The translations under genes were made by a program, and so were the position numbers. Positions 13,326-21,963 of a stretch of 64,000 bases of DNA are shown here, in pieces. Positions within the stretch are counted from its first letter, which is position 1. Every line of letters begins with the position of its first letter. Source of the stretch: Lewinellaceae bacterium (GTDB lineage Bacteria; Bacteroidota; Bacteroidia; Chitinophagales; Saprospiraceae); contig JACJXX010000002.1 in NCBI GenBank assembly GCA_020636435.1, positions 2,170,001 to 2,234,000 on the forward strand, given 5' to 3'. Under the pieces are notes generated by a model. It did not search any database. It was not told where the DNA came from and saw only the letters and a program-made list of their open reading frames with translations.

Positions 13326-13457
13326 GAAGTACCCGGTGGGGCTCTTCTTCGGAGTGAGGTGAAAAATTTCGCATTCGCCCTTCCTAATATAGCCTTCGTT
13401 AAGGCCACGCAAAAATAAACCATTTAACACAGCTTTACAACCCGGAAGCAGTAAATT

Positions 13458-13665
13458 GTGTATCCGTGTATCCGTGTATCCGTGTATCCGTGTATCCGTG
13501 TATCCGTGTATCCGTGCATCCGTGCATCCGTGTATCCGTGTATCCGTGCATCCGTGCATCCGTGCATCCGTGCACCCGTGCACCCGTGCACCCGTGCACC
13601 CGTGCACCCGTGCACCCGTGCACCCGTGCACCCGTCCACCCGTGCACCCGTCCACCCGTCCACCC
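13458..13665. repeat. 8-bp minisatellite, 26 units
   Basis: Twenty-six uninterrupted 8-base units. The unit drifts along the array: GTGTATCC predominates on the left, then GTGCATCC, then GTGCACCC, with GTCCACCC at the right end. No unit contains a stop in any frame, so all frames stay open through it and long artificial frames result on both strands. It lies between the tRNA promoter region and the hydrolase gene. Confidence 0.97.
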
Positions 13666-13798
13666 GTCGTTCAACCTCTTTTTTGCCTTATCCGTTCGGA
13701 ACAACCACCAACAATCAACGTACAACAAGAAACTGATTTCCCATCAACATTTTACCCCGGCTTTACGTTCTAGTAGAGACCTTAAAATTGACCGTCCC

Positions 13799-14719
13799 AT
13801 GAACAAAATCGTTTACCGCCTTTTCAAAAAGAAGCGAATCTACTTCTCTATTGCCGCAGTGCTCTTCTTCCTCTATGCCTATGATTTCATGGAGATGCGC
13901 ATCAGCAGCGAGACTTTCCAGCACATCCTTTCGGAGAACCCCTTTGGCTACGAGGCCAAATTTGATTACTACGAGGCCGACGGCCGCAAGGTCCGCTACC
14001 TGGAGATCGGCAATGATTCTTTGCCGCTGATCGTTTTTATCCACGGCGCGCCGAGCTCCTCTTCCTTTTGGAAGGGCTTCCTGCGCGACAGCACCCTTCT
14101 GTCGAAAGCCAAGCTGATGGCGGTCGACCGGCCGGGTTACGGCTATTCGGGCTACGGGCAGCCGGAAGTGTCGGTGAAGAAGCAGGCGGAGATCATTGCG
14201 GGCATCATCAAAGAAAAACGGGGGCATCACCCGGCGGTGATCCTGCACGGGTCGAGCTACGGAGGCACGGTGGCGGCGCGCATCGCTATGGACTTCCCCA
14301 AACTGGTAGACGGCCTGTTGCTGCAATCGGCCTCGGTGGCGCCAGGGCAGGAAAAAACCTACGATTTTTCATACATCACCGAACATTTTCTATTGCGATG
14401 GATGCTTCCGGGCCCCATCCACGTGGCCAACCAGGAGAAGCTGTCTCATGAAGTACAGCTGGACTCCATGGCCAACCTCTGGGATCGCATTCGCGCCGCG
14501 GCCATCGTCCTGCACGGCGATGCGGATGGGCTGATCTACCCGCAAAACGCCCTCTATGCCAAAGAACGCCTGGTCAACGCCTCCTACCTGGAAGTGCAGA
14601 TGATACCGGGCCGCAAGCACGACCTGCTGTGGAACAAGCGGGACCTCCTGGAAGCTTCTCTGGAAAAGTTGTTGCAGCTGACTGCTAAAAAAATGCCGTT
14701 TTCGGAAGGGCGTCGGTAG
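13799..14719 (+). CDS. Alpha/beta hydrolase, membrane-anchored
   Basis: 306 residues from ATG 13799; the longer frame to 13466 only reads the minisatellite. Residues about 13-30 (RIYFSIAAVLFFLYAYDF) form an N-terminal anchor. Hydrolase features in order: oxyanion motif HGAPSSSSFW, AVDRPGYGYSGYG, nucleophile elbow GSSYGGTVAARIA, acid in VLHGDADGLIYPQNA and catalytic His in IPGRKHDLLW. Substrate unknown; probably an esterase or lipase-like enzyme facing the periplasm. It precedes ung by 90 bases. Confidence 0.88.
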   Translation: MNKIVYRLFKKKRIYFSIAAVLFFLYAYDFMEMRISSETFQHILSENPFGYEAKFDYYEADGRKVRYLEIGNDSLPLIVFIHGAPSSSSFWKGFLRDSTLLSKAKLMAVDRPGYGYSGYGQPEVSVKKQAEIIAGIIKEKRGHHPAVILHGSSYGGTVAARIAMDFPKLVDGLLLQSASVAPGQEKTYDFSYITEHFLLRWMLPGPIHVANQEKLSHEVQLDSMANLWDRIRAAAIVLHGDADGLIYPQNALYAKERLVNASYLEVQMIPGRKHDLLWNKRDLLEASLEKLLQLTAKKMPFSEGRR

Positions 14720-14774
14720 AATGCCTGAGGAAAGTTGTTTGTTGCCGGTTGATCGTTCTTTTTATGAAAAAGGG

Positions 14775-14782
14775 TATTTTTG
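14775..14782 (+). promoter_or_regulatory. -7 box TATTTTTG upstream of ung
   Basis: Exact TAnnTTTG, 28 bases before the ung ATG at 14810, with TTG 23 bases upstream. Good match to the Bacteroidota promoter consensus. Confidence 0.6.
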
Positions 14783-14809
14783 CGAATCCAACAAACAACA
14801 ACTCCCCCG

Positions 14810-15481
14810 ATGAGCAACGTCCAAATCGAAGAGAGCTGGAAGGAAGCCCTGGCTAAGGAATTCGAACAACCCTACTTCCAAAGCCTGGCCACTTTTCTGC
14901 GCAAGGAAAAACAGAACGGCAAAACCGTCTACCCGCCCGGCCCGCTGATCTTCAACGCCTTCAACACCACGCCTTTCGACAAAGTAAAAATCGTCATCCT
15001 GGGCCAGGATCCCTACCACAACCCCGGCGAAGCCATGGGGCTGTCCTTTTCAGTGCCCCGTGGCGTCCGCATCCCGCCATCTCTGCAAAATATCTACAAG
15101 GAATTGAAAGAAGACCTGGGCATTCCCATCCCCAGCCACGGCGACCTGACCCACTGGGCGGAACAGGGCGTGTTCCTGCTCAACGCCATGCTCACGGTAG
15201 AACGCAATAAGCCGCGGTCTCACCAGAAAATCGGCTGGCAAACCTTCACGGATGCCGTCATCCGCCGCCTGTCCGATCAGAGGGAAGGCCTGGTTTTTAT
15301 GCTCTGGGGCGGCTTCGCTCGCCAGAAGAAAATGCTCATCGATAGCAGCAAACACCTGGTGCTGGAAGCGGCGCATCCCTCGCCCCTGGCCGGCGGCGCC
15401 TTCTTTGGCTCCCGCCATTTCTCCAGGGCGAATGCGTATTTGAAAGGGCAGGGGAAGGAGGCGGTGGATTGGAGATTATAG
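14810..15481 (+). CDS. ung: Uracil-DNA glycosylase, family 1
   Basis: 223 residues from ATG 14810, below the promoter box; the frame from 14780 overlaps that box. Removes uracil from DNA to start base excision repair. Catalytic motif GQDPYHNPGEA with Asp67 and His70, NAMLTVERNKPRSH, and the DNA-binding HPSPLAGGAFFGSRHFSRAN leucine-loop motif near the C terminus. Length is usual for the family. Confidence 0.97.
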   Translation: MSNVQIEESWKEALAKEFEQPYFQSLATFLRKEKQNGKTVYPPGPLIFNAFNTTPFDKVKIVILGQDPYHNPGEAMGLSFSVPRGVRIPPSLQNIYKELKEDLGIPIPSHGDLTHWAEQGVFLLNAMLTVERNKPRSHQKIGWQTFTDAVIRRLSDQREGLVFMLWGGFARQKKMLIDSSKHLVLEAAHPSPLAGGAFFGSRHFSRANAYLKGQGKEAVDWRL

Positions 15482-15854
15482 TGTGCAGTGGAGAAGCGGA
15501 TTATTAATGTATAAATTTTGTGTACAGAGTTTGGAAAGATGCTATTGATGCTCGCCTGACCCCGCCCCATGGCGTCGGGGACAGGCGATGCTGGACCCTT
15601 TGGGCCATAGATGCTATTGTGCCTCTCAGCCTATCCTCGGTGCCCCTCGGCCGAGCCTTCGCCTGCCATCGTAGCTTCTGTCGCGACGGCGAATAAACCC
15701 TGTAGAAATCGCCAAATGCCTATTTCTCGGGTAGTGCGATCATTCCCCAGGGTAAATATCAACCGCGGAAAGGACGCAGGATCGTTCTGTGCCGGAACGG
15801 CGGCAGAACAAGTATCTATAGCATCATAATAGCTCAGATGGCCTCCGGCCATCC
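15482..15854. other. Gene-free stretch with one hairpin
   Basis: No gene supported. CGCCTG-ACCCCG (15553-15564) pairs with CGGGG-ACAGGCG (15576-15587). AGATGCTAT near 15537 and its complement ATAGCATC near 15817 could be ends of a small element, but the match is too short to call. A 73-codon minus-strand frame (15631-15852) has no recognisable features and is not annotated. Confidence 0.5.
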
Positions 15855-16391
15855 TTACACCGCCTCTTCCTCCAACGACTTCAAATACTTATTCAGCCGC
15901 TCCATCGGCTTGACGATGGCGATCCGCCCGGAGCGCACAAACTCGTAGATGCCGATCTTTTCCAACTCCTTGAAGAAAGCCTCCGTCTCCTTCTCGTGGC
16001 CCGTCTTTTCCAGTACGATGTACTCCGGTTCGATCTCGAGCACCCGGGCGTTGTGCGAGCGGATGAGCTGCTCCACATTGGTAGAATTGGAAAAGATGTG
16101 AGTGGGCACCTTGTACAGGGCCAGCTCCTGGTAGACGATCTCGTCGGGCTCGTAGTAGAAGGCTTTCAGCACATCCACCTGTTTCTCCAGTTGCGCCACG
16201 AGCTTGCGGACCATGATCTCCGTCACGTTCACCACGATGGTGAAACGGTGAATGCCGGGCATCGAAGAGCGGCTGGTGGTTAGGCTATCGACATTGATGT
16301 GGCGGCGGCTGAAAACGGATACTACCCGGGATAGCAGCCCCGACTGGTTTTCCGTGAAAACGATGATGGTATAATAATTCTTCTCTTCCAT
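15855..16391 (-). CDS. ilvN: Acetolactate synthase small (regulatory) subunit
   Basis: 178 residues. N-terminal ACT domain (YYTIIVFTENQSGLLSRVVSVFSRRHINVDSL...) binds valine for feedback control; the C-terminal half (KTGHEKETEAFFKELEKIGIYEFVRSGRIAI) is the small-subunit domain that activates the catalytic subunit. Last gene of the ilvD-ilvB-ilvN cluster, 379 bases after ilvB. The gap holds repeats, so cotranscription with ilvB is likely but not certain. Confidence 0.95.
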   Translation of the reverse strand: MEEKNYYTIIVFTENQSGLLSRVVSVFSRRHINVDSLTTSRSSMPGIHRFTIVVNVTEIMVRKLVAQLEKQVDVLKAFYYEPDEIVYQELALYKVPTHIFSNSTNVEQLIRSHNARVLEIEPEYIVLEKTGHEKETEAFFKELEKIGIYEFVRSGRIAIVKPMERLNKYLKSLEEEAV

Positions 16392-16420
16392 GATTTTATT
16401 CTTTTTTTCTGCTCATTTTT

Positions 16421-16486
16421 TGAGGCTGCTCTGGAAACTGTTGATGCTGAAGAACATTTTGTCCACCCCCTGAATCCCCCGCCAGC
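16421..16486. repeat. Dispersed 60-base repeat, copy 1 (pairs with 31617-31686)
   Basis: TGAGGC...GGAAACTGTTGATGCTGAAGAACATTTTG and onward, shared with the region after the Uma2 gene at about 85-90% identity. Both copies are followed by a GC-rich CCAGC/GGG motif. Confidence 0.7.
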
Positions 16487-16523
16487 GGGGGACATTTTCT
16501 CAGATTTGGTGGTGCGGTTTGGG

Positions 16524-16626
16524 GTTGTGAAATAAGTCCCGATTTAGCAATTAAAAAATGTATATAACATTGAATATTTGACTCAATCATATTGATAAAA
16601 TGCACTATGTGGGCTTATTTCACAAC
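16524..16626. repeat. Inverted repeat, 16-17 bases, 70-base AT-rich centre
   Basis: GTTGTGAAATAAGTCCC (16524-16540) is inverted at 16611-16626 with one extra base. The centre is AT-rich and non-coding. Shape and size fit a small inverted-repeat element or an RNA hairpin within the ilv leader. Confidence 0.6.
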
Positions 16627-16770
16627 TCCGCAGGGGGGGGACTAAATAAAAGTTGGCGTTTTGGGTAATCAAAGTGTCCAACTCGACTTTCCGGAGTGCC
16701 CTCATTTTTAGAACAATACAAGCAATACAGAAGCCATATAACAATTTAACCATTTAACCATTACCTCACC

Positions 16771-18510
16771 CTACTCCAGCACAATCTCATCCACAGCCGC
16801 CCCGCTCGGCACCATGGGGAAGACATTCTCCTCCTTCTCCACCTTGATGTGCAGCAGGTAGGGCCCGTCGTGTGCCAGCATTTCGGCAACGGCGCCTTTC
16901 AGGTCCTCCGGCTTTTCGATGGTTTTTCCAGCCACCCCAAAACCATCGGCGATCTTGACAAAATCGGGGTTTTGCAGTTCGACGGAGGAATAGCGCCGGT
17001 CGAAAAACAGCTGCTGCCACTGGCGGACCATGCCGAGGTAGTTGTTGTCGAGCAGCACGATCTTCACTCCAATGTGCCACTGGGCGCACATGCCCAGCTC
17101 CTGGATGGTCATCTGAAAACCGCCGTCGCCCACGAAGGCGATCACTTCCCGGCCCGGATGGGCCATCTTGGCGCCGAAAGCGGCGGGCAGGCCATAGCCC
17201 ATGGTGCCGGCCCCGCCCGAGGAGACCCATTGGTTGGTGCCTTTGTATTCGTAGTAGCGGGCGGCGGCCATCTGGTGCTGGCCTACGTCGGTGGCCACGA
17301 TGGCCAGGCCGTGGGTCTGGTTGGATACTTCGCGCACCGCCATGCCCATTTTGATGTGCCCTTCGGGGGTGGGGTTCAGGTCTTTCCGGATCACCTTTTC
17401 GTATTCCACCTTATCCATCGCCCGGAACTGAGCGAGCCATTCCGGATAGGACTTTTCCTGTACCAGCGGCAGGAGCCGCTGCAGGGCCAGCTTGGCGTCC
17501 GACAAGATGGGCACTTGGGCGTGCACATTCTTGTTGATCTCCGATTGGTCGATCTCGATGTGGATCACTTTGGCCTGCTTGGCGTATTTTTCCAGGTTGC
17601 CGGTCACCCGGTCGTCGAAGCGCATGCCGATGGCGATCAGCACGTCGCAGCGGTTTTGCATCACGTTGGGCCCATAGTTGCCGTGCATGCCCAACATGCC
17701 GGCATGCAAAGGGTGATCTGACGGGATAGTCGACAACCCGTGGATGGTGCAAGCCAGCGGGATGCCCGTTTTTTCTACAAACTTCCGAAAATCCTCCTGG
17801 GCATGGGCGATCTGAATGCCGTGGCCGGCCAGGATCATCGGCTGTTTGGCGTTGTTGATCAACTCGGCCGCCTCTTTCAGCGCTTCGGGGTCGGGCTTGG
17901 GGAAGGGAGTATACGACCGGATGAAGGGCCGGGGGTGATATTCGAACTCCAGCTCTTCAAGCTGAGCATTTTTCGTAATGTCGATCACCACCGGGCCGGG
18001 CCGGCCGGAGTTGGCTACGAAGAAGGCCTTGGCAAACACCTCAGGGATTTCCTCCGCACGGGTAATCTGGAAGTTCCATTTAGTCACCGGCATGGTGCAG
18101 TTGATCACATCCATCTCCTGGAAGGCATCGGAGCCGAGCAGTTTGTAGAATACCTGGCCGGTGATGCACACCAGAGGCGTGCTGTCCAGAATGGCGTCGC
18201 CCAGCCCGGTGATCAGGTTGGTGGCGCCGGGCCCTGAGGTGGCCATGCAAACGCCGGTTTTGCGGGTCACCCGGGCATAGCCCTCGGCGGCGTGAATGGC
18301 GCCCTGCTCGTGGCGGGGCAGCACGTGCCGCAGCCGGTCCTGGTAGTGGTAAAGGGCATCGTAAACCGGCATGATCGCGCCTCCGGGATACCCAAAGATC
18401 GTGTCGACTCCTTCTTCAAGCAGGCAGCGCAATACCGCCTCGGCGCCGGTCATTTTTTCTTTCACTTTCATTGCTGCTACAGCTTGTTCGCTTTGATTCT
18501 CCTGTTTCAT
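16771..18510 (-). CDS. ilvB: Acetolactate synthase large (catalytic) subunit
   Basis: 579 residues, full length. Condenses pyruvate (or pyruvate with 2-oxobutyrate) in valine, leucine and isoleucine synthesis. Signatures: IFGYPGGAIMPVYDAL, catalytic Glu in RHEQGAIHAAEGYAR, SGPGATNLITGLGDA, FAD-region QNRCDVLIAIGMRFDDRVTG, and the thiamine-diphosphate/Mg motif GDGGFQMTIQELGM...NNYLGMVRQWQ. A later ATG (residue 14) is possible. Starts 67 bases after ilvD and shares its direction. Confidence 0.97.
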   Translation of the reverse strand: MKQENQSEQAVAAMKVKEKMTGAEAVLRCLLEEGVDTIFGYPGGAIMPVYDALYHYQDRLRHVLPRHEQGAIHAAEGYARVTRKTGVCMATSGPGATNLITGLGDAILDSTPLVCITGQVFYKLLGSDAFQEMDVINCTMPVTKWNFQITRAEEIPEVFAKAFFVANSGRPGPVVIDITKNAQLEELEFEYHPRPFIRSYTPFPKPDPEALKEAAELINNAKQPMILAGHGIQIAHAQEDFRKFVEKTGIPLACTIHGLSTIPSDHPLHAGMLGMHGNYGPNVMQNRCDVLIAIGMRFDDRVTGNLEKYAKQAKVIHIEIDQSEINKNVHAQVPILSDAKLALQRLLPLVQEKSYPEWLAQFRAMDKVEYEKVIRKDLNPTPEGHIKMGMAVREVSNQTHGLAIVATDVGQHQMAAARYYEYKGTNQWVSSGGAGTMGYGLPAAFGAKMAHPGREVIAFVGDGGFQMTIQELGMCAQWHIGVKIVLLDNNYLGMVRQWQQLFFDRRYSSVELQNPDFVKIADGFGVAGKTIEKPEDLKGAVAEMLAHDGPYLLHIKVEKEENVFPMVPSGAAVDEIVLE

Positions 18511-18577
18511 GGCCTTGTCTTATGCTTGCTGAGTTAAAATGGCTGAATTGTTATATGGTTATATTGTTGCTGCCGCT

Positions 18578-20263
18578 TCACCTCTCGTCCGTTACGCACC
18601 CTTCGCTTGCTGAGGATACCGTCCGGGCGTATTTCCGCAGCAACCCGCTCTCGGCTTTGATGGCTGGAGTTTGCCAGTGTTTTCTCCGCTCGGCGATTTC
18701 TTCGTTATTCAGGTGAGCGGAAAGGGTATTATTTACCGCGTCGATGGTAATCCGGTCGCCGTTGCGGAGCAGGGCGATCAGGCCGCCGTCCTGGGCTTCG
18801 GGGGTGATGTGGCCCACCACAAAACCGTGGGTGCCGCCGGAGAAGCGCCCGTCGGTGATGAGGGCCACCTTTTTGCCCAGCCCTTCGCCCATGATGGCGG
18901 AAGTGGGCTTGAGCATTTCCGGCATGCCCGGCGCGCCTCGCGGGCCGCAGTACCGGATGACGATCACCTCGCCGGCCCGGACTTCTTTATTCCGGATGGC
19001 GGTATTGGCGGCGTCTTCCCCGTCGAACACCCGGGCCTGGCCGGTAAACACTTCTCCTTCTTTGCCGGTGATCTTGGCTACGGCGCCCTGCTCGGCGAGG
19101 TTGCCGTACAGGATTTGGATATGGCCCGACTTTTTGATGGGGTCGGTCAGTGGCCGGACAACGTCCTGGCCTTGCTTCAGCTCATCCACTTCGGCCAGGT
19201 TTTCCGCTATCGTTTTGCCGGTTACGGTCAGGCAATCGCCGTGCAGGTAGCCGGCATCCAGCAACATTTTCATCACCGCCGGCACCCCGCCTGCGTTATA
19301 AAGGTCTTCCATGACGTATCGCCCGCTGGGCTTGAGGTCTGCCAGGAAGGGCGTCTTGTCGCCAATGTTCTGAAAATCGTCGATGGAAAGCGGGACGCCT
19401 ACAGATTTGGCAATGGCGATCATGTGCAGCACGGCGTTGGTAGAGCCGCCCAGCACGGTGATCAGGGTAAGGGCATTTTCGAAAGCCTCCCGGGTCATGA
19501 TATCCCGCGGCTTGATGTCTTTTTCCAGCAGGTGGCGCATGGCGGCGCCGACCCGCATGGTGTCAGTTACTTTTTCCGGTTTGTTGGCCGGGTAGGAGGA
19601 GTTGAACGGCAGGCTCATGCCCAGCGCTTCGATGGCCGAGGCCATGGTGTTGGCGGTGTACATGCCGCCGCAGGCGCCCGCGCCGGGGCAGGCGTTTTTG
19701 ACAATGCCTTTGAACGCTTCCTCCTCCATCTCGCCGGCGAATCGCTGCCCGAGCGCCTCGAAGGCGGAGACGATGTCCAGCGCTTTGCCCTCGTAGCGGC
19801 CCGGGCTGATGGTTCCGCCGTAGACCAGTATGGCCGGGCGGTTGAGCCGTCCCAGGGCCATCATGGCGCCGGGCATGTTTTTATCGCAGCCTACTACTGC
19901 GGCAATCGCGTCGTACCATTGAGCTGAGGCGACCGTTTCGATAGAATCGGCGATGATGTCGCGGGAGGGCAGCGAATACCGCATGCCGCTGGTGCCCATC
20001 GACATGCCGTCGCTGACGCCGATGGTGTGGAAGATCAAACCGATCAGGCCGGCATCTTGCACGCCCTGTTTCACCTGGCTGGCCAGCCCGTTGAGGTGCA
20101 TGTTGCAGGTGTTGCCTTCCCAGCCGGTGCTCACGATGCCCACCTGCGCTTTCTTCATATCCTCTTCGGTCAGGCCAACGCCGTAGAGCATGGCCTGCGC
20201 CCCCGGCAGCGTATCGTCCTGGGTGATCCGTTTGCTGTATTTGTTCAGTTCTGTTCCTGGCAT
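18578..20263 (-). CDS. ilvD: Dihydroxy-acid dehydratase
   Basis: 561 residues. Dehydrates 2,3-dihydroxy-isovalerate and its homologue to the 2-oxo acids. Iron-sulfur ligands Cys53 in GNTCNMHLNG, Cys in VVGCDKNMPGAMM and Cys in CPGAGACGGMYTANTM; C-terminal ITDGRFSGGTHGFVVGHITPEA motif. First gene of the ilv cluster. No ilvC, ilvE or leu gene follows in the window. Confidence 0.97.
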   Translation of the reverse strand: MPGTELNKYSKRITQDDTLPGAQAMLYGVGLTEEDMKKAQVGIVSTGWEGNTCNMHLNGLASQVKQGVQDAGLIGLIFHTIGVSDGMSMGTSGMRYSLPSRDIIADSIETVASAQWYDAIAAVVGCDKNMPGAMMALGRLNRPAILVYGGTISPGRYEGKALDIVSAFEALGQRFAGEMEEEAFKGIVKNACPGAGACGGMYTANTMASAIEALGMSLPFNSSYPANKPEKVTDTMRVGAAMRHLLEKDIKPRDIMTREAFENALTLITVLGGSTNAVLHMIAIAKSVGVPLSIDDFQNIGDKTPFLADLKPSGRYVMEDLYNAGGVPAVMKMLLDAGYLHGDCLTVTGKTIAENLAEVDELKQGQDVVRPLTDPIKKSGHIQILYGNLAEQGAVAKITGKEGEVFTGQARVFDGEDAANTAIRNKEVRAGEVIVIRYCGPRGAPGMPEMLKPTSAIMGEGLGKKVALITDGRFSGGTHGFVVGHITPEAQDGGLIALLRNGDRITIDAVNNTLSAHLNNEEIAERRKHWQTPAIKAESGLLRKYARTVSSASEGCVTDER

Positions 20264-20303
20264 GCCATGGTTTTGTTGTTGGTGTTATACGCTATAAAGC
20301 TTT

Positions 20304-20311
20304 CAAATGTA
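20304..20311 (-). promoter_or_regulatory. -7 box TACATTTG upstream of ilvD
   Basis: Exact TAnnTTTG, 40 bases before the ilvD ATG. No leader peptide or attenuator-like hairpin is visible in the short leader. Confidence 0.55.
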
Positions 20312-20470
20312 ACCGGGGCAACCGCTTTTAGCGAATTAAAATAAGATATTGTTACGATGTTTAGTTGGAAGTGTTTTGTGATAACTTGTTGAAAAACAGT
20401 TTTTTGAGTTCTGCTTTCTTACGATTACCGTAAGGATTTCAGGCACTGTTCGGTATTCGGTGTTGTGCGG

Positions 20471-20507
20471 GTAACTTCTCAATAAATGGAAATAAAACCT
20501 GTCGTCC
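20471..20507. repeat. Solo end of the 156-bp inverted-repeat element
   Basis: GTAACTTCTCAATAAAT followed by GGAAATAAAACCTGTCGTCC matches the complement of the right end of the element at 47805-47960 in 35 of 37 positions. Confidence 0.75.
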
Positions 20508-20546
20508 TTTCACCCTGAGCTTGTCGAAGGGCAGCCATCCAACAAC

Positions 20547-20583
20547 AAAAAAAAGCCGCTCTCCGGAGAGAACGGCTTTTTTG
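20547..20583. terminator. Bidirectional terminator hairpin
   Basis: AAAAAAGCCG-CTCTCC-GGAGAG-AA-CGGCTTTTTT, a strong stem with A and T runs on both sides. There is no adjacent gene end on either strand, so it may belong to a lost gene or an element. Confidence 0.7.
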
Positions 20584-20963
20584 CTGAATCTTTCATCTTT
20601 ATCAACGCCATTCTCCCGGTAGCGGTGGGGCAATAATCACGACTACAGCAGTGAGGGCAATGGCATTGACGAAAAAAGGATGCATAAAAAATAAATATGT
20701 TACGCAAGGTGGGCTATTTTGAGGAAAATGGCAAGGGGCAAGGCCGGATTTGGGGTAAAATACCCGGAATGAGGTAGAAAAGCGCCAGATAAAATTATTT
20801 GCTTGCCGCATTATCGGAGATGCTCGCAACCTGCCGGGTTTCAGCTGTGTTCTGGTTGTGGTGAACCCGGCAGGCAGCGTTTGTTGGAAACCTGGCCGGC
20901 ACAGCAGGCGTTGACACGCTGGTAACGCCAGGATTAGCATGTTTTACTCTAAAATAAACCTCA

Positions 20964-21839
20964 ATGAAGCATTATCTCATTCCCGGAATATTAATATTTC
21001 TATGTTTTCCATTACTCAGTCAAAATTTCCCTAACAAGAAAAAACATAAACTACCCAAAGAACTCACCGAAGCCTCCGGCCTCTACCAGGCCGCGCCCGA
21101 CAGCCTGTGGTGGCACAACGACGGCGGGCACCCGGCGGAACTGTATCTGACCAACAGCAGGGGAGAGCTGTTGTGGAAAGAACCCCTGCCCGGCACCCTC
21201 AACCGCGATTGGGAAGACCTTACTGCCGATGGCCAGGGCAATATTTACATCGGCGATTTCGGCAACAACCTCAACCGGCGGCAGGATCTCGCCATCTACA
21301 TCTATCATCCCGGTTCGGGCCGGCTGGATTCCATTCTATTCCGTTATCCGGACCAGCAGGCCTTCCCGCCGGCGCCTCGAAACCAAAACTTCGACATGGA
21401 AGCCTTCTTCTGGTTTGAGGACAGCCTGCACCTCTTTTCTAAAAACCACCTGCGGCGGGGCAATTATTACACCAAGCATTACACCCTTCCGGCAAAGGCC
21501 GGCGCTTATACGGCCACGCTAAGAGACAGTCTTTACCTAAAAAAACGAGTCGTCACCGCCGCTGCCATCAGCCCGGACGGCCAAAGCGTCGCCCTGCTGG
21601 CCTATTGGTTCAAACCCTTCCTGGGTTTTATCCCCATCACCCCGGCGGATATTTTTGTGCTGACGGATTTCGAGGGCAGTGATTTCCTCAAAGGCAAAAT
21701 CAGGCGGAGGAAAGGGGCGCGTTGTATTTGGCCCACCCAGTTTGAAGCGCTGGATTACATCGACCCTGCCTCTGTCTGGATTGCCTCGGAGCGGACCATT
21801 TTGTATAAACAGAAGATGAAAAGGAGACGGTTGAAATGA
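20964..21839 (+). CDS. Secreted propeller-like protein, 291 aa
   Basis: Signal peptide at residues 1-20 (MKHYLIPGILIFLCFPLLSQ). The rest has repeated beta-strand phrases (ASGLYQAAPDSLWWHNDGGHPAELYLTN; DWEDLTADGQGNIYIGDFGNN; AAAISPDGQSVALLAYW) resembling NHL/SdiA-regulated-type beta-propellers. No C-terminal sorting domain. Function unknown; probably periplasmic or surface. Confidence 0.7.
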   Translation: MKHYLIPGILIFLCFPLLSQNFPNKKKHKLPKELTEASGLYQAAPDSLWWHNDGGHPAELYLTNSRGELLWKEPLPGTLNRDWEDLTADGQGNIYIGDFGNNLNRRQDLAIYIYHPGSGRLDSILFRYPDQQAFPPAPRNQNFDMEAFFWFEDSLHLFSKNHLRRGNYYTKHYTLPAKAGAYTATLRDSLYLKKRVVTAAAISPDGQSVALLAYWFKPFLGFIPITPADIFVLTDFEGSDFLKGKIRRRKGARCIWPTQFEALDYIDPASVWIASERTILYKQKMKRRRLK

Positions 21840-21963
21840 ACAAGGAGGCCAGTAATATGATCAATCCGTTGCGACATCAAAACGAGCACAAATGTTTTAT
21901 GAAAACGCTAAATCGTTTACATTTTTAGTAAATTATTGTTATTTTGTCCGGCAATCATAATTT

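Larger units (their letters stand above)
16392..16770. other. ilvB-ilvN gap with repeats
   Basis: No gene. Contains the dispersed repeat at 16421-16486, an inverted repeat at 16524-16626 and, next to ilvB, the phrase AGCCATATAACAATTTAACC, which belongs to a family of TATATGGCT-type strings seen also near 18545, 48625-48707 and 52450. Confidence 0.6.
20345..20963. other. Gene-free stretch with element end and terminator
   Basis: No gene. Holds the solo element end at 20471-20507, a CCCTGAGCTTGTCGAAGG string at 20512-20530 of the sort scattered widely in bacterial genomes, and the terminator hairpin at 20547-20583. 20600-20940 shows nothing that can be named. Confidence 0.6.

Noticed and set aside
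13458..13665. CRISPR array
   Set aside because: The 8-bp units are contiguous with no spacers, and no cas gene is present.
13116..13728. Minus-strand frames rich in DARMHGCTGARVHG-type repeats
   Set aside because: These are the antisense reading of the same minisatellite and of the group I intron and tRNA.
13466..13798. N-terminal extension of the hydrolase encoded by the minisatellite (PCIRVSVYPCIRA-type repeats)
   Set aside because: The 8-bp unit lacks stops in all frames, so open frames there are automatic; the real start at 13799 precedes a normal membrane anchor.
15631..15852. 73-codon minus-strand frame between ung and ilvN
   Set aside because: No promoter box, motif or plausible composition; the stretch looks like degenerate intergenic sequence.
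16849..17721. 290-codon plus-strand frame
   Set aside because: Antisense of ilvB with no family features.
18671..19927. 418-codon plus-strand frame
   Set aside because: Antisense of ilvD, a product of high GC at third codon positions.
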